Assembly: GCF_014192155.1 (NCBI RefSeq)
Contig: NZ_JACHXO010000006.1
Location: 248,001 to 312,000 of the forward strand
Direction of reading: 5' to 3'
DNA length: 64,000 bases
Origin: Roseateles terrae
GTDB lineage: Bacteria > Pseudomonadota > Gammaproteobacteria > Burkholderiales > Burkholderiaceae_C
Within the stretch, counting starts at the first letter, position 1. Every line of letters starts with the position of its first letter. The notes below the pieces were generated by a model, which made no database searches, was not told the DNA's origin, and saw nothing but the letters and a program-made list of their open reading frames with translations. The position numbers and the translations under genes were made by a program. Below, one piece after another: positions 9,543 through 19,295 of this stretch.

Positions 9543-10553
9543 ATGGATCGTCTCAAACAGATGGAGTCCTTCGTGCTGGTGGCCACCAAGGGCAGCCTCA
9601 CCGCCGCCGCGCAGGCGGAAGGGGTGGCCCCGGCGGTGATGGGTCGGCGGCTGGACGCGCTGGAATCCCGGCTCGGGGTGAAGCTGCTGCTGCGCACCAC
9701 CCGCCGCCTGAGCCTGACGCATGAAGGCAGCGCCTTCCTGGAAGACTGCCAGCGCCTGCTCACCGAGTTCGACAACGCCGAAGCCAGCGTCACCGCGGGC
9801 GGCGTCAAGGCCAGCGGCCATCTGCGGGTCACCGCCCCGGCCGGCTTCGGCCGCCGCCATGTGGCGCCGCTGGTGCCGGACTTCCTGGCGCGGCATCCGG
9901 ACGTGAGCGTGTCGCTCAACCTCAGCGACCGGGTGGTGGACATCGTCAATGAAGGCTTCGACTGCGCAGTGCGGGTGGGGGACCTGAGCGACTCCAGCCT
10001 GATCAGCATGCGCCTGGCCGACAACCGCCGCCTGTGCGTGGCCACACCGGCCTACCTGCGGCGGGCCGGCATTCCGCGCCACCCGTCCGAGCTGGCCCGC
10101 CACCAATGCCTGACACTGAGCTCCGACGCCAGCCAGACCCGAGGATGGGCCTTCCGGGTGGACGGGCAGCTGCAGCATCTGCGTCCCACCGGACGGCTGG
10201 ATTGCAGCGACGGTCAGGTGCTGCACGACTGGTGCCGCCGGGGCCTGGGCCTGGCCTGGCGCAGCACCTGGGAGGTGGTGGATGACATCCGCAGCGGAGC
10301 GCTGGTCAGCGTGCTGGACGACTTTGCCGCCCCGCCCAACGGCATCTTCGCGGTCGTCTCCCAGCGCAAGCACCTGCCCTTGCGGGTGCGGCTGTGGATA
10401 GACTTCCTGAAGGAGCATTACGCCCAGCCCCGCTATTGGCAAGGTTCGGAAGGTTCGGAAGGGTCGGAAGGTCTGGACGCTTCGAACCTTTGCAGCGGCA
10501 GCGACGGTGCGGGTGGTGCGTCCACAACAACATCCTCTATGGAGAAGGCATGA
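9543..10553 (+). CDS. LysR-family transcriptional regulator
   Basis: DNA-binding regulator of 336 residues. The N-terminal winged helix-turn-helix is clear (MDRLKQMESFVLVATKGSLT, then AQAEGVAPAVMGRRLDALE, residues 1-60), followed by the effector-binding fold (about 90-295). It is divergent from glcB across a short shared intergenic region, so regulation of malate synthase is the simplest hypothesis. The C-terminus is extended by a low-complexity tail made by a GGTTCGGAA-type repeat (Gly-Ser-Glu x3) and Ser/Thr/Gly-rich sequence. The stop overlaps the next start (ATGA), so the two genes are co-translated. Confidence 0.93.
   Translation: MDRLKQMESFVLVATKGSLTAAAQAEGVAPAVMGRRLDALESRLGVKLLLRTTRRLSLTHEGSAFLEDCQRLLTEFDNAEASVTAGGVKASGHLRVTAPAGFGRRHVAPLVPDFLARHPDVSVSLNLSDRVVDIVNEGFDCAVRVGDLSDSSLISMRLADNRRLCVATPAYLRRAGIPRHPSELARHQCLTLSSDASQTRGWAFRVDGQLQHLRPTGRLDCSDGQVLHDWCRRGLGLAWRSTWEVVDDIRSGALVSVLDDFAAPPNGIFAVVSQRKHLPLRVRLWIDFLKEHYAQPRYWQGSEGSEGSEGLDASNLCSGSDGAGGASTTTSSMEKA
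10443..10469 (+). repeat. Three tandem 9-mers inside the LysR gene
   Basis: GGTTCGGAA, GGTTCGGAA, GGGTCGGAA in direct tandem, encoding Gly-Ser-Glu three times in the C-terminal tail of the regulator. The unit is a multiple of three, so copy-number change would alter length but not frame. Confidence 0.8.
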
Positions 10554-11008
10554 CACTCGAAGCCCTGCTGGCCGGCCTGCACATTCTGGCCATCCTCAGT
10601 CTGGTCGTGTTCCTGAGCAGCCAGGCCGCCCTGTGCCGGTCGGAATGGATGAACGCCGCCGTGGTGACGCGTCTCACCCGAGTGGACATGATCTACGGCA
10701 TCACCGCGGTGGTCGTGCTGGCCACCGGGCTGTTCCGCACCTGGTGGGGCATGAAGGGCGGTGGCTGGTACTGGCATCAGCCCCTGCTGCACTTCAAGCT
10801 GGGGCTGTTTGTGGTGATCGGGCTGCTGTCGATCAAGCCGACCCTGACCTACCGCCGCTGGGCCAGAACGCTGCAGGCCACCGGCAGCCTGCCGGATGAG
10901 GACGAGATCAAGGCCACGCGACGACTGGTCATGCTGCAGGGACACCTGCTGCTGTTGATTCCAATCGCCGCGGTGATGCTGGCCCGCGGGGTGTGGACCC
11001 GCGGGTGA
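10550..11008 (+). CDS. DUF2214 family membrane protein
   Basis: Integral inner-membrane protein of 152 residues with four hydrophobic segments: near 5-25, 45-65, 83-100 and 128-148. The sequence between helices 2 and 3 (GLFRTWWGMKGGGWYW, then LLHFKLGLF) is characteristic of DUF2214 as I know it. Function is not established. ATG at 10550 overlaps the LysR stop by four bases and has GGAGAAGG just upstream, so it is translationally coupled to the regulator gene. Confidence 0.88.
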   Translation: MTLEALLAGLHILAILSLVVFLSSQAALCRSEWMNAAVVTRLTRVDMIYGITAVVVLATGLFRTWWGMKGGGWYWHQPLLHFKLGLFVVIGLLSIKPTLTYRRWARTLQATGSLPDEDEIKATRRLVMLQGHLLLLIPIAAVMLARGVWTRG

Positions 11009-11043
11009 ATGGACCGCGGGTGAATGGGCAGGATCCGTGAGGA

Positions 11044-11370
11044 TCAGTGCGCCGCGAGGCATTCCTTCATGAAGGCCTTGCGCGCATCACCGGTCTTCTT
11101 CTGATCAGCGGCGTCCTTGTTGCAGGCCGCCATCTTCTCCTGCTGAGGCGTCAGCTTCTTCTCCGGCTCCGCCTTGCCGGCCAGGCAGGCCTTCATGAAG
11201 GCCTTGCGATCGTCGCCGGTCTTGCCTTGCGCCTTGGCGTCCTTGTTGCAGCTGCTCATGCGTTGCTGCTGGGGCGTCAGTTCCTTCTTCTTCTCGTCCT
11301 GCGCGTGGGCCGGGGCCAGAAAGGTCAGGGACAACAACAGGCCGGCGCTCAGCGTCATCAGTGTTTTCAT
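11044..11370 (-). CDS. PsiF-repeat periplasmic protein
   Basis: Small exported protein of 108 residues. ATG at 11370 has AGGAGAG upstream and gives a signal peptide (MKTLMTLSAG, cleavage near AHA-Q). The mature part has two PsiF repeats: LTPQQQRMSSCNKDAK...RKAFMKACL and LTPQQEKMAACNKDAA...RKAFMKECL, each with two conserved cysteines. PsiF of E. coli is phosphate-starvation inducible, but its function is unknown. No pho-type operator was recognised here. It converges with the DUF2214 gene. Confidence 0.92.
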   Translation of the reverse strand: MKTLMTLSAGLLLSLTFLAPAHAQDEKKKELTPQQQRMSSCNKDAKAQGKTGDDRKAFMKACLAGKAEPEKKLTPQQEKMAACNKDAADQKKTGDARKAFMKECLAAH

Positions 11371-11473
11371 CTCATGCTCTCCTACGGGGGTTGGGGGAAG
11401 GACCTCAGGGCAGTGAAACACAGCAACGGGGCGGGCTCAAGTGCGGTTGACCTGCGTCATGTCCGCCACTGCC

Positions 11474-12871
11474 TCACATGATGCGGCGCGGATGGGCCAG
11501 TGCCTCATGCGCCAGATGCAGGCGACGCACCAGCACCTGGATGAAAGCCCGGTCAAACCGGTGCTGACACTCCGGGCTGAGCTGTCCCAGGGACTCCGGC
11601 GTGAAGGACACCGTGGTGCACATGTCGGTCACCCGGATGTCCGTGCTGTGACGCCGCAATTCCGGATTCGGCGCCAGATAGGCCATCTCGCCGACCGAGG
11701 TGCCGGTGCCCAGCGTCGCCACCAGTGCCCCGTCCCGCCAGACCTCCACCTCGCCCTGGGCAATGATGTGGAAGGTGTTGCCTTCCTGACCGCGCTTGAA
11801 GAGCAGATAGTCCAGCGGATAACGGCGCCAGCGCGCCCGGCGCACCACTTCCCACAGCTCCACATCGCCGAAGTTGGCGAAGAATTCGAGGCCGCGCAGC
11901 AGGTTGAAACGCTCCGAGTCCTTGACCTCATTGAGGCGGGCCAACGGCACCAGCTGCCGCGCCACCAGCTCGGACAGCGCCTGCCCGAAGGCCTCCCAGT
12001 CGGCATGCCGCTCATGGGGATGCTTGGCCAGGGCCTTGAGAATCACGGCGTCCAGCGCCTCGGTCACGCCGCCACGCTGGCCCTGCATCGGCTGCGGCGT
12101 CTGGTGGTAGATCTGATGCATCAGCGCCATCTGATTGGGCGCATCAAAGGGCGGGCGGCCGCAGATCATGTGATAGAGCACGGCGCCCAGTGAATAGATG
12201 TCGGCCTGGCAGCCGACGTCGCCGCCTTCGATCTGCTCCGGCGGCATGTAGGCCAGCGAGCCCACCCGGTGCACCTGCGTCATGTCGGCATGCAGGTTGA
12301 GGGCGCTGCCAAAGTCGCTGACCTTCACATCAGTCACCTGACCGGTGCTGTCCAGCACCGCCAGCAGATTGGCGGGTTTGATGTCCCGGTGCACCACCCC
12401 CTGCCGGAAGACGTAGGACAGGGCCATCGCGCACTTGAAGCCCAGTTCGACGATCTGGTCCAGCGGCAGCAACCGATCGGTGCGGCAAAAGTGCTTGAGG
12501 GTCACGCCGTGGACATATTCCATGACGAGGTAAGGCGCGTCGCCATCCTGTACCGCATCCAGGATCTGCACCACATTCGGATGCTGCAGCCGGCCGGCGA
12601 GCGCCGCTTCGGAGGCAAAAAAACGGCGGCTCAGGGTGTCTTCCTCGGCGCCCTGCCCCATCCAGCTGCGCATGCGCTTGATGGCGACCTCCTGGTTGCG
12701 GAAGTCGTCCACCGCCAGGAAGACGTCGCTGGTCGCGCCCTCGCCCAGCCGGCGCAGCACCCGGTATTTGCCGATCTGCTCCGGCAGGTCGGTGCCCGGG
12801 GCGGCCAGGCTCTCGGCCAAGCCTTCCGCCGGACGGCTCTGGCTGGTGGAAATGTCTGCAGGGGCGCTCAT
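11474..12871 (-). CDS. Serine/threonine protein kinase with C-terminal cyclic-nucleotide-binding-like domain
   Basis: Predicted cytosolic Hanks-type kinase of 465 residues. Kinase landmarks are complete: Gly-rich loop [10 protein letters not shown] (residues 42-51), VAIK (Lys65), catalytic [10 protein letters not shown] (161-170, Asp163), DFG (186-188) and MPPEQI. Residues about 325-440 form a cNMP-binding-like beta-roll with [14 protein letters not shown] and GEMAYL; the usual phosphate-binding Arg-Ala pair is not evident (RRHSTDIRV), so ligand binding is uncertain. No transmembrane segment is seen. ATG at 12871 fits the domain start; an upstream ATG at 12883 is possible. It is divergent from argS. 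Confidence 0.9.
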   Translation of the reverse strand: MSAPADISTSQSRPAEGLAESLAAPGTDLPEQIGKYRVLRRLGEGATSDVFLAVDDFRNQEVAIKRMRSWMGQGAEEDTLSRRFFASEAALAGRLQHPNVVQILDAVQDGDAPYLVMEYVHGVTLKHFCRTDRLLPLDQIVELGFKCAMALSYVFRQGVVHRDIKPANLLAVLDSTGQVTDVKVSDFGSALNLHADMTQVHRVGSLAYMPPEQIEGGDVGCQADIYSLGAVLYHMICGRPPFDAPNQMALMHQIYHQTPQPMQGQRGGVTEALDAVILKALAKHPHERHADWEAFGQALSELVARQLVPLARLNEVKDSERFNLLRGLEFFANFGDVELWEVVRRARWRRYPLDYLLFKRGQEGNTFHIIAQGEVEVWRDGALVATLGTGTSVGEMAYLAPNPELRRHSTDIRVTDMCTTVSFTPESLGQLSPECQHRFDRAFIQVLVRRLHLAHEALAHPRRIM

Positions 12872-12943
12872 CGTTGCAGGCATCCTGCCGCACGGGTGGA
12901 GGAGCGGCAAGTGGGTTGACGGTCTATTACAGGGCGTGCCCCC

Positions 12944-12949
12944 TAAAAT
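12944..12949 (+). promoter_or_regulatory. Possible -10 element placing the argS transcript start at its ATG
   Basis: TAAAAT lies 7 bases before the argS ATG at 12957 and no Shine-Dalgarno sequence precedes that ATG, so the transcript may be leaderless. A TTGACG at 12916 is too far away (22-base spacer) to be a standard -35. Confidence 0.3.
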
Positions 12950-12956
12950 GCGACAC

Positions 12957-14690
12957 ATGATCCAAGCCAAGCAGGAATTGCTCGACGCCCTGGGGACCGT
13001 GCTCCAGGCCTTGAGCCAGGACGCCGTCGCCAGCGGCGCCATGGCCGCCGCACCGGTGGCCGCCTTTGAAACGCCCAAGCAGGCCAGCCATGGCGACTTC
13101 GCCTGTACGGCGGCCATGCAGTTGTCCAAGGCCTTGCGAAAAAATCCGCGCGAACTGGCGCAGACGCTGATCGCCCAGCTGCAGGCGCAGCCGGCCGTGC
13201 AGCGCTGGGTCGAGGCGCTGGAGATCGCCGGTCCGGGCTTCATCAACCTGCGCCTGACGCCGGCGGCCCGCCAGGCCGTCATCGGCGAAGTGCTGACCGC
13301 TGCCGAGCATTTCGGTGAACAGCCGTCGCATCCGGATTCGGTGCTGGTGGAATTCGTCTCCGCCAATCCCACTGGCCCGCTGCATGTGGGGCATGCCCGC
13401 CAGGCGGCACTGGGCGATTCGCTCTGCCAGCTGTTCAGCACCCAGGGCTGGACGGTCAGCCGCGAGTTCTACTACAACGACGCCGGCGTGCAGATCGCCA
13501 CCCTGGCGCAGTCCACCCAGGCCCGCCTGAAGGGGCTCAAGCCGGGAGATGCCGGCTGGCCGGAGGCCGCCTACAACGGCGACTACATCCAGGACATCGC
13601 CGAAGCGTTCCTGAGCAAGGCCACCGTCAAGGCCGACGACCGTGAATTCACCGCCTCCGGTGACATCAACGACCTGGACAGCATCCGTCAATTCGCCGTG
13701 GCCTATCTGCGTCACGAGCAAGACCTGGATCTGCAGGCGTTTGGTCTGCGCTTTGACAACTACTTCCTCGAAAGCAGCCTCTACAGCGGCGGCCAGGTGG
13801 AAGATGCCGTCTCTCGCATGATCGCCAACGGCAAGACCTATGAAGACGGTGGCGCGCTGTGGCTGCGCTCCACTGAATACGGGGACGACAAGGACCGCGT
13901 CATGCGCAAGTCCGACGGCACCTACACCTACTTCGTGCCGGACGTGGCCTATCACGTCAACAAGTTCAAGCGCGGCTTCAGCAAGTGCATCAACATCCAG
14001 GGCACCGACCACCACGGCACCATCGCCCGGGTGCGCGGCGGCCTGCAGGCGACCGGCGTCGGCATCCCGCAGGGTTTCCCGGACTACGTGCTGCACAAAA
14101 TGGTCACGGTGATGAAGGGCGGCGAGGAGGTGAAGATCTCCAAGCGGGCCGGCTCTTATGTCACCCTGCGCGACCTGATCGACTGGACCAGCCGCGATGC
14201 GGTGCGCTTCTTCCTGATCAGCCGCAAGGCCGATACCGAGTTTGTCTTCGACGTCGATCTGGCACTCAAGGCCAATGACGAGAACCCGGTGTTCTACGTC
14301 CAGTACGCCCATGCGCGGATCTGCTCGGTGCTGCGCCACTGGGCCGAGCAGGGCGGCGACATGGCCGCGCTGAAGGACGCCGACCTCAGCCTGCTGACGG
14401 CGCCCACCGAATATGCGCTGATGCAGAAGCTGGCGGACTATCCCCGCATGCTGACCAGCGCCGCCCAGGACCTGGCGCCGCATGACGTGGCGTTCTATCT
14501 GCGTGATCTGGCGGGTGCCTTCCACAGCTACTATGGCGCCGAACGTTTCCTGGTGGAGGACAACGCCGCACTGACCCGTTCGCGCATGGCCCTGCTGACG
14601 GCCACCCGTCAGGTCGTGCGCAACGCGCTGACGGTGCTGGGCGTGTCCGCACCGGAAGCGATGGCTCGAGATAACCAGGAGCATGCATGA
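12957..14690 (+). CDS. argS: Arginyl-tRNA synthetase
   Basis: Charges tRNA-Arg with arginine in the cytoplasm. The product is 577 residues, the same length as the E. coli enzyme. The N-terminal Add-1-type domain is followed by the class I signature [16 protein letters not shown] (HIGH motif as HVGH), a KMSK-like [10 protein letters not shown], and a C-terminal all-alpha anticodon-binding domain with the late family segment [13 protein letters not shown] at 12957 is chosen on length; an in-frame ATG at 12948 is possible, and neither has a good ribosome site. The stop overlaps the next start (ATGA), so argS is coupled to the SPOR gene. Confidence 0.97.
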   Translation: MIQAKQELLDALGTVLQALSQDAVASGAMAAAPVAAFETPKQASHGDFACTAAMQLSKALRKNPRELAQTLIAQLQAQPAVQRWVEALEIAGPGFINLRLTPAARQAVIGEVLTAAEHFGEQPSHPDSVLVEFVSANPTGPLHVGHARQAALGDSLCQLFSTQGWTVSREFYYNDAGVQIATLAQSTQARLKGLKPGDAGWPEAAYNGDYIQDIAEAFLSKATVKADDREFTASGDINDLDSIRQFAVAYLRHEQDLDLQAFGLRFDNYFLESSLYSGGQVEDAVSRMIANGKTYEDGGALWLRSTEYGDDKDRVMRKSDGTYTYFVPDVAYHVNKFKRGFSKCINIQGTDHHGTIARVRGGLQATGVGIPQGFPDYVLHKMVTVMKGGEEVKISKRAGSYVTLRDLIDWTSRDAVRFFLISRKADTEFVFDVDLALKANDENPVFYVQYAHARICSVLRHWAEQGGDMAALKDADLSLLTAPTEYALMQKLADYPRMLTSAAQDLAPHDVAFYLRDLAGAFHSYYGAERFLVEDNAALTRSRMALLTATRQVVRNALTVLGVSAPEAMARDNQEHA

Positions 14691-15388
14691 GCAAGGAGAA
14701 ACAGCGCGGCGGCTTCGCCATGGGCCTGATCGTGGGCCTGTTGCTGGGGCTGGGCATCGCGCTGGGCGTGGCGTTGTATGTGACCAAGGCGCCGGTGCCG
14801 TTCATCAACAAGCTGCCGCAGCGCACCGCGGAACAGGACGCGCAGGAAGCTGAGCGCAACCGCAACTGGGATCCCAACGCGCCGCTGGCCGGCCGTGCGG
14901 GTGCCAAGGCGGCGTCTGGCGTGGTGACACCAGGACCGGCACCGGCGGTGGTGCCGGCCACACCGACGACACCGGCCACCCAAGCCCCGGCCCAGGCCCA
15001 AACGCAGACGCCTCCCACCGTCGGCAGCAATGGCGCCATCGTGCCGCCGGCTGTGGAAGGCCGTCCGGTCGCCAAGGCCGATCCGAGGCCGGCGGGCGAC
15101 AAAGCGGCCGACAAACCCGCCGACAAGCCGGCAGACAAGGCTTCCGGATCCGCCAATGGTTACTTCGTCCAGGCGGGCGCCTTCACCCGGATGGAAGACG
15201 CCGAGCAGCAGCGCGCCAAGCTGGCCATCCAGGGTTTTTCGGCCAAGGTGATGGAACGCGAGCAATCGGGGCGTACCGTCTATCGGGTCCGCATGGGCCC
15301 GTTTGACAGCCGGGACGAAGCCGAAAGCCAGCAAAAGAAGCTGGAAGGCGCCGGGATCGAAGCCAATCTGGTGGCGGTCCAGCGTTAA
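14687..15388 (+). CDS. SPOR-domain membrane protein (FtsN-like)
   Basis: Single-pass inner-membrane protein of 233 residues: short cytoplasmic N-terminus, one transmembrane helix (about 12-33), a long Pro/Ala/Lys-rich periplasmic linker (60-160), and a C-terminal SPOR domain (about 160-232; [32 protein letters not shown]). SPOR domains bind denuded septal peptidoglycan, so a cell-division role is likely from the family. The start overlaps the argS stop. The linker contains near-repeats of AADKPADK. Confidence 0.92.
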   Translation: MSKEKQRGGFAMGLIVGLLLGLGIALGVALYVTKAPVPFINKLPQRTAEQDAQEAERNRNWDPNAPLAGRAGAKAASGVVTPGPAPAVVPATPTTPATQAPAQAQTQTPPTVGSNGAIVPPAVEGRPVAKADPRPAGDKAADKPADKPADKASGSANGYFVQAGAFTRMEDAEQQRAKLAIQGFSAKVMEREQSGRTVYRVRMGPFDSRDEAESQQKKLEGAGIEANLVAVQR

Positions 15389-15460
15389 TCCTTGCCTAAG
15401 TCTGTATCCCTAGCATCGCGGCACCGGGAGGAACCGGTGATCCGCAAAGGAAGCACACAC

Positions 15461-16141
15461 ATGAAGCGTCGCGAATTCACCCAGCTGTCGGCCGCCTCGG
15501 CCCTGGCAGCGGGCACCGCTGGCGGCCTGCTGGTCCAGCCGGCCCTGGCCCAGGGCGGTCCGATCGAGGGCCGTCAATATCAGCGCCTGAACACCAAGGT
15601 GCCTGGCGCGGCGCCCGGCAAGATCGAGGTCATCGAGTTCTTCTGGTACGGCTGCCCGCACTGCTATGTGTTCGAGCCGACCATCGAAGCCTGGGCCAAG
15701 CAGCTGCCGGCCGACGTGGTCTACCGCAAGGTGCATGTGGCCTTCCGCGAGAACGTGAAGATCCACCAGCGCCTGTTCTTTACGCTGGAAGCGATGGGCA
15801 AGGAAGCGCAGGTGCGTCCGGCCATCTTCAACGCCATCCACCGGGGCGGTCAGTCGCTGACCGATCCGAAGGCGATGGCGACCTTCCTGGCACCGCTGGG
15901 TGTGGATTCGGCGAAGTTCCAGGAGCTGTACAACTCGTTCACCGTGCAGACCAAGTGCCAGCAGGCCGCGAAGTTGCAGGACAGCTACAACATCGACGGC
16001 GTGCCGACCGTTGCGGTGGGTGGACGCTTCCTCACCTCGCCGGCCATGGCGGGATTTGGCCTGCGCGTCAGCGAGGAAGAACTCGGCCAGCGCGCCATCG
16101 CCGTCGCCAACTTCCTCATTGAACAGGCACGGAAGGGCTGA
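15461..16141 (+). CDS. dsbA: Thiol:disulfide interchange protein DsbA
   Basis: Periplasmic oxidase that introduces disulfides into exported proteins. ATG at 15461 has AAGGAAG upstream and yields 226 residues. The catalytic CPHC motif (Cys65, Cys68) sits in FFWYGCPHCYVFEP, and the cis-proline loop is GVPTVAVGG. The signal sequence MKRREFTQLSAAS contains Arg-Arg-x-Phe-x-x-Leu, matching the twin-arginine consensus, so export may be by Tat rather than Sec/SRP. A strong terminator follows. Confidence 0.95.
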   Translation: MKRREFTQLSAASALAAGTAGGLLVQPALAQGGPIEGRQYQRLNTKVPGAAPGKIEVIEFFWYGCPHCYVFEPTIEAWAKQLPADVVYRKVHVAFRENVKIHQRLFFTLEAMGKEAQVRPAIFNAIHRGGQSLTDPKAMATFLAPLGVDSAKFQELYNSFTVQTKCQQAAKLQDSYNIDGVPTVAVGGRFLTSPAMAGFGLRVSEEELGQRAIAVANFLIEQARKG

Positions 16142-16157
16142 CCCTCCCCCCACCGTG

Positions 16158-16217
16158 AAGGCCTGCCGGCCGCGGCCCCTTCGGGAGTTGGCGGACTGCA
16201 GGCCTTTTGTTTTTTGC
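16158..16217 (+). terminator. Rho-independent terminator after dsbA
   Basis: Stem AAGGCCTGC / GCAGGCCTT (16158-16166 with 16198-16206) enclosing a second smaller stem-loop, followed by TTGTTTTTT. It separates dsbA from lptA. Confidence 0.8.
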
Positions 16218-16222
16218 GGGGC

Positions 16223-16228
16223 TAGAAT
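16223..16228 (+). promoter_or_regulatory. Possible -10 element for lptA-lptB-rpoN
   Basis: TAGAAT lies 33 bases ahead of the lptA start and directly after the dsbA terminator, where a new promoter is expected. No clear -35 element was found at the usual spacing. Confidence 0.35.
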
Positions 16229-16261
16229 GGTCTGCAAGTTTTGTGCCGCCAGGATCCCACC

Positions 16262-16879
16262 ATGCCCCTTCGCCGTCCCCTGCTGTTGTCCGGAGCACTC
16301 GCCCTGGCGTTGGCCGCGCCCTGGGTGCAGGCCGCCAAGGACGACCGCCAGAAGCCCCTGAACCTGGTGTTCGACAAGGAAGGCGAGGTGGACAAGGTCA
16401 AGCAGCGCGCCGAATTCAACGGCAACGTGATCCTGACCAAAGGCTCCCTGATGCTGCGCGCCGAACGCATGGATGTGCAGGAAACCAAGGACGGCTATTA
16501 CCTGGCCTACGCCAACGGCGTGCCCAGCCGTCAGGTGCAGTTCCGCCAGGACCGCGACACCCCCGGTGAACGCATCGAAGGCCGCGCTGACCAGATCGAA
16601 TACGACACCCGCAGCGAAACCATCCGGCTGATCGGCAATGCCGAAGCCAAGGTGATGCGCGGCGACCAGCTGATGCAGACCATGGCCGGCGCCACCCTCA
16701 ACTACGACAACCGCACCGAACGCCTGCTGGTGGAAACCGGCGCCAATTCGCCGCATCCCAGTGGGCGCGGCCGTGTGGTGCTGATGCCCAAGAACGTGCC
16801 CGCCGAGCCCGCCTCCGCCGCCAGCGCCCCGCTGGGTCTGCGCCCCAGCCTCAACCTGACGCCGCGCCAGACCCCATGA
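16262..16879 (+). CDS. lptA: Lipopolysaccharide transport periplasmic protein LptA
   Basis: Forms the periplasmic bridge that carries LPS from the LptBFGC complex to LptDE. The 205-residue product has a signal peptide ([14 protein letters not shown], cleavage near VQA-A) and the OstA-like repeat fold ([50 protein letters not shown]). ATG at 16262 is chosen for the signal peptide. It overlaps lptB by ATGA, and the lptA-lptB-rpoN order is the usual proteobacterial one. The C-terminus is Pro/Ala-rich. Confidence 0.95.
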   Translation: MPLRRPLLLSGALALALAAPWVQAAKDDRQKPLNLVFDKEGEVDKVKQRAEFNGNVILTKGSLMLRAERMDVQETKDGYYLAYANGVPSRQVQFRQDRDTPGERIEGRADQIEYDTRSETIRLIGNAEAKVMRGDQLMQTMAGATLNYDNRTERLLVETGANSPHPSGRGRVVLMPKNVPAEPASAASAPLGLRPSLNLTPRQTP

Positions 16880-17643
16880 GTGACGCTCAAGCCTCCCCCC
16901 CCCGGAGCCGCCTGCAGGCCTGGGGGCTGCAGAAGACCTATGGCGTGCGCAAGGTGGTCAAGGATGTCCATCTGGACCTGCACAGCGGGGAAGTGATCGG
17001 CCTGCTGGGCCCCAACGGCGCCGGCAAGACCACCAGCTTCTACATGATCGTGGGCCTGGTCCGCGCCGACGCCGGCGAGATCCAGATCGACGGCCAGCCG
17101 GTGCAGCGCCTGCCCATTCACCAGCGCTCGCGCCTGGGTCTGAGCTACCTGCCGCAGGAAGCCTCCATCTTCCGCAAGCTGAATGTGGAAGAGAACATCC
17201 GCGCCGTGCTGGAACTGCAGCGGGACGACCAGGGCAAAGCCTGGCCGACCGCCCGCATCAATGCCGAGCTGGACAAGCTGCTGCAGGAACTCTCCATCGA
17301 GAAGCTGCGGGACACCCCCGCCCCGGCCCTGTCCGGCGGCGAGCGGCGCCGCGTGGAGATCGCCCGCGCCCTGGCCACCCAGCCCCGTTTCATCCTGCTG
17401 GACGAGCCCTTCGCCGGCGTGGACCCGATCGCCGTGCTGGAGATCCAGCGCATCATCCGCTTCCTCAAGCAGCGCGGCATCGGCGTCCTGATCACCGACC
17501 ACAACGTCCGTGAAACCCTGGGCATCTGCGACCGCGCCTACATCATCAGTGAAGGCGCAGTGCTGGCCGAAGGCACGCCTCAACACATCGTCGAACATCA
17601 GGACGTCCGCCGGGTCTATCTCGGCGAGCACTTCCGGATGTAA
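16876..17643 (+). CDS. lptB: LPS export ABC transporter ATP-binding protein LptB
   Basis: Cytoplasmic ATPase that powers LPS extraction by LptFG. 255 residues with Walker A GPNGAGKT (45-52), Q-loop in [19 protein letters not shown], signature LSGGERRR and Walker [14 protein letters not shown], then the H-loop [10 protein letters not shown]. These match the LptB subclass closely. Its start overlaps the lptA stop; lptF and lptG are not in the window. Confidence 0.97.
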   Translation: MSDAQASPPRSRLQAWGLQKTYGVRKVVKDVHLDLHSGEVIGLLGPNGAGKTTSFYMIVGLVRADAGEIQIDGQPVQRLPIHQRSRLGLSYLPQEASIFRKLNVEENIRAVLELQRDDQGKAWPTARINAELDKLLQELSIEKLRDTPAPALSGGERRRVEIARALATQPRFILLDEPFAGVDPIAVLEIQRIIRFLKQRGIGVLITDHNVRETLGICDRAYIISEGAVLAEGTPQHIVEHQDVRRVYLGEHFRM

Positions 17644-17657
17644 GCACGGGAGCGACG

Positions 17658-19214
17658 ATGAGGCCGACGCTACAGGTACGCCTGTCCCAGCATCTTGCGC
17701 TGACGCCTCAGCTGCAGCAGTCCATCCGTCTGCTGCAACTCTCCACACTCGAACTTCATCAGGAAGTCGAGCAGATGCTGGCCAGCAATCCGCTGCTGGA
17801 GCCCGACGAAGAACACGATGCGGCCAGTCCGCCCGGCGCCAGTCCGGCTGAACGCGTGGCGGACGAGCGGGTGCCGGATCGCGATGATCGCGGCAGCGAC
17901 ACTGCGGATCGCAGTGCCGACAGCGACGGCAGCGCGGATAGCGCCAGTGGCGAAGAAATCCGTGCCGAGGATTTCGGCACCACCGAGCGGGAAGACTGGG
18001 AAAACGGCACCGAGCACGACGACTTCGACGGCATCCGCGAGCAGCCTTCCAGCAGCGCCAGCAGTGGTGGCGAGGACGACGAGCGGCCCGAGACCGAAGC
18101 CCCCGATGCGTCGCTCCAGGACGTGCTGCGCGCACAAATGGCGGGCATGCATCTGGGCGAGGTGGACCGTGCAGCCTTGCTGGCGCTGATTGAATCGCTC
18201 AACGACGACGGCTATCTGGAAGATCCGCTGGAAGAGCTGGTCGCCGCTCTGCTCGGCGATGAAGGCGATGGGGCGGATCCGGAGCAGCGCGAACTCCTGC
18301 TCGACACCTTCAAGTGCGCCCTCAAGTGGCTGCAGTCGATGGAGCCGGCGGGGGTCGGCGCACGGGACCTGGGCGAATGCCTGGAACTGCAGCTGCGCAC
18401 CCATCCGCGCTCGCCGGAACAGGCGCTGGCGGTGGTGATCTGCCGGCGCCATCTGGATCTGCTGGCCAAACGCGACTGGCGCCGCCTGATGTCCCTGACC
18501 GGCGCCGATGACGAGCTGCTTCGGGGCGCACAGGCGATGATCGCCACGCTGGAACCCAAGCCGGGACGGCGCTTCGCCCGCAGCGACAACCGGCCCGTGG
18601 TGCCGGACGTGATCGTGCAGAAGGCCGGCCGGGGCTTCCGGGTGATGATCAATCCGGATGTACTGCCCAAGCTGCGCATCAATGAGCTGTATGCCCAGGC
18701 CCTGCGCGCCACCCGCGGCGGCGTCAGCAATTCGCCGCTGGGGGGCCAGCTGCAGGAAGCGCGCTGGTTCATCAAGAACATCCAGCAGCGCTTCGACACC
18801 ATCCTGCGGGTCAGCGAAGCCATCGTGGAGCGCCAGCGCGGCTTCTTCACCCATGGTGAGCTGGCGATGAAACCGCTGGTGTTGCGGGAGATCGCCGATG
18901 AACTCGGCCTGCACGAATCCACCATCTCCCGGGTGACCACCGCCAAGTACATGTCCACGCCGTGGGGCACCTTTGAGCTGAAGTATTTCTTTGGCTCCAG
19001 CCTCTCCACCGAGGCAGGCGGCAATGCGTCGTCCACCGCGGTGCGGGCGCTGATCAAGCAGTTCATTGCGGCGGAGGACGCCAGCAATCCGCTGTCCGAC
19101 AGCCAGCTCTCCACCATGCTGGGCGAGCAGGGCATCACGGTGGCTCGGCGGACCGTCGCCAAATACCGGGAAGCGCTGAAGCTGGCGCCTGCCAACCTGC
19201 GCAAGGCGCGCTGA
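17658..19214 (+). CDS. rpoN: RNA polymerase sigma-54 factor
   Basis: Alternative sigma factor recognising -24/-12 promoters and dependent on AAA+ activators. 518 residues. Region I is Gln/Leu-rich at the N-terminus (LALTPQLQQSIRLLQLSTLE), region II is an acidic linker (about 50-150), the core-binding and HTH regions follow, and the RpoN box ARRTVAKYRE lies at residues 496-505. It is 14 bases behind lptB, in the conserved operon order. The hpf/ptsN genes that often follow are absent here and replaced by an RNA methyltransferase. Confidence 0.97.
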   Translation: MRPTLQVRLSQHLALTPQLQQSIRLLQLSTLELHQEVEQMLASNPLLEPDEEHDAASPPGASPAERVADERVPDRDDRGSDTADRSADSDGSADSASGEEIRAEDFGTTEREDWENGTEHDDFDGIREQPSSSASSGGEDDERPETEAPDASLQDVLRAQMAGMHLGEVDRAALLALIESLNDDGYLEDPLEELVAALLGDEGDGADPEQRELLLDTFKCALKWLQSMEPAGVGARDLGECLELQLRTHPRSPEQALAVVICRRHLDLLAKRDWRRLMSLTGADDELLRGAQAMIATLEPKPGRRFARSDNRPVVPDVIVQKAGRGFRVMINPDVLPKLRINELYAQALRATRGGVSNSPLGGQLQEARWFIKNIQQRFDTILRVSEAIVERQRGFFTHGELAMKPLVLREIADELGLHESTISRVTTAKYMSTPWGTFELKYFFGSSLSTEAGGNASSTAVRALIKQFIAAEDASNPLSDSQLSTMLGEQGITVARRTVAKYREALKLAPANLRKAR

Positions 19215-19233
19215 CGGCGCGTTCGCCCTCAGT

Positions 19234-19246
19234 GGGACAATGTCCC
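19234..19246. promoter_or_regulatory. 13-bp palindrome overlapping a possible -10 ahead of the methyltransferase gene
   Basis: GGGACAATGTCCC is a perfect inverted repeat (6-bp arms, one central base) 49 bases upstream of the ATG at 19296. It contains GACAAT, a plausible -10, so a protein bound here could block transcription. Confidence 0.35.
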
Positions 19247-19295
19247 CATTCCACGGCGCCCCGTCGCGTCAGACACCGATCCGTCCAGAGCCCTC

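Noticed and set aside
12916-12949. TTGACG-TAAAAT as a full sigma-70 promoter for argS
   Set aside because: The spacer is 22 bases, too long for a standard promoter; only the -10-like element is reported, at low confidence.
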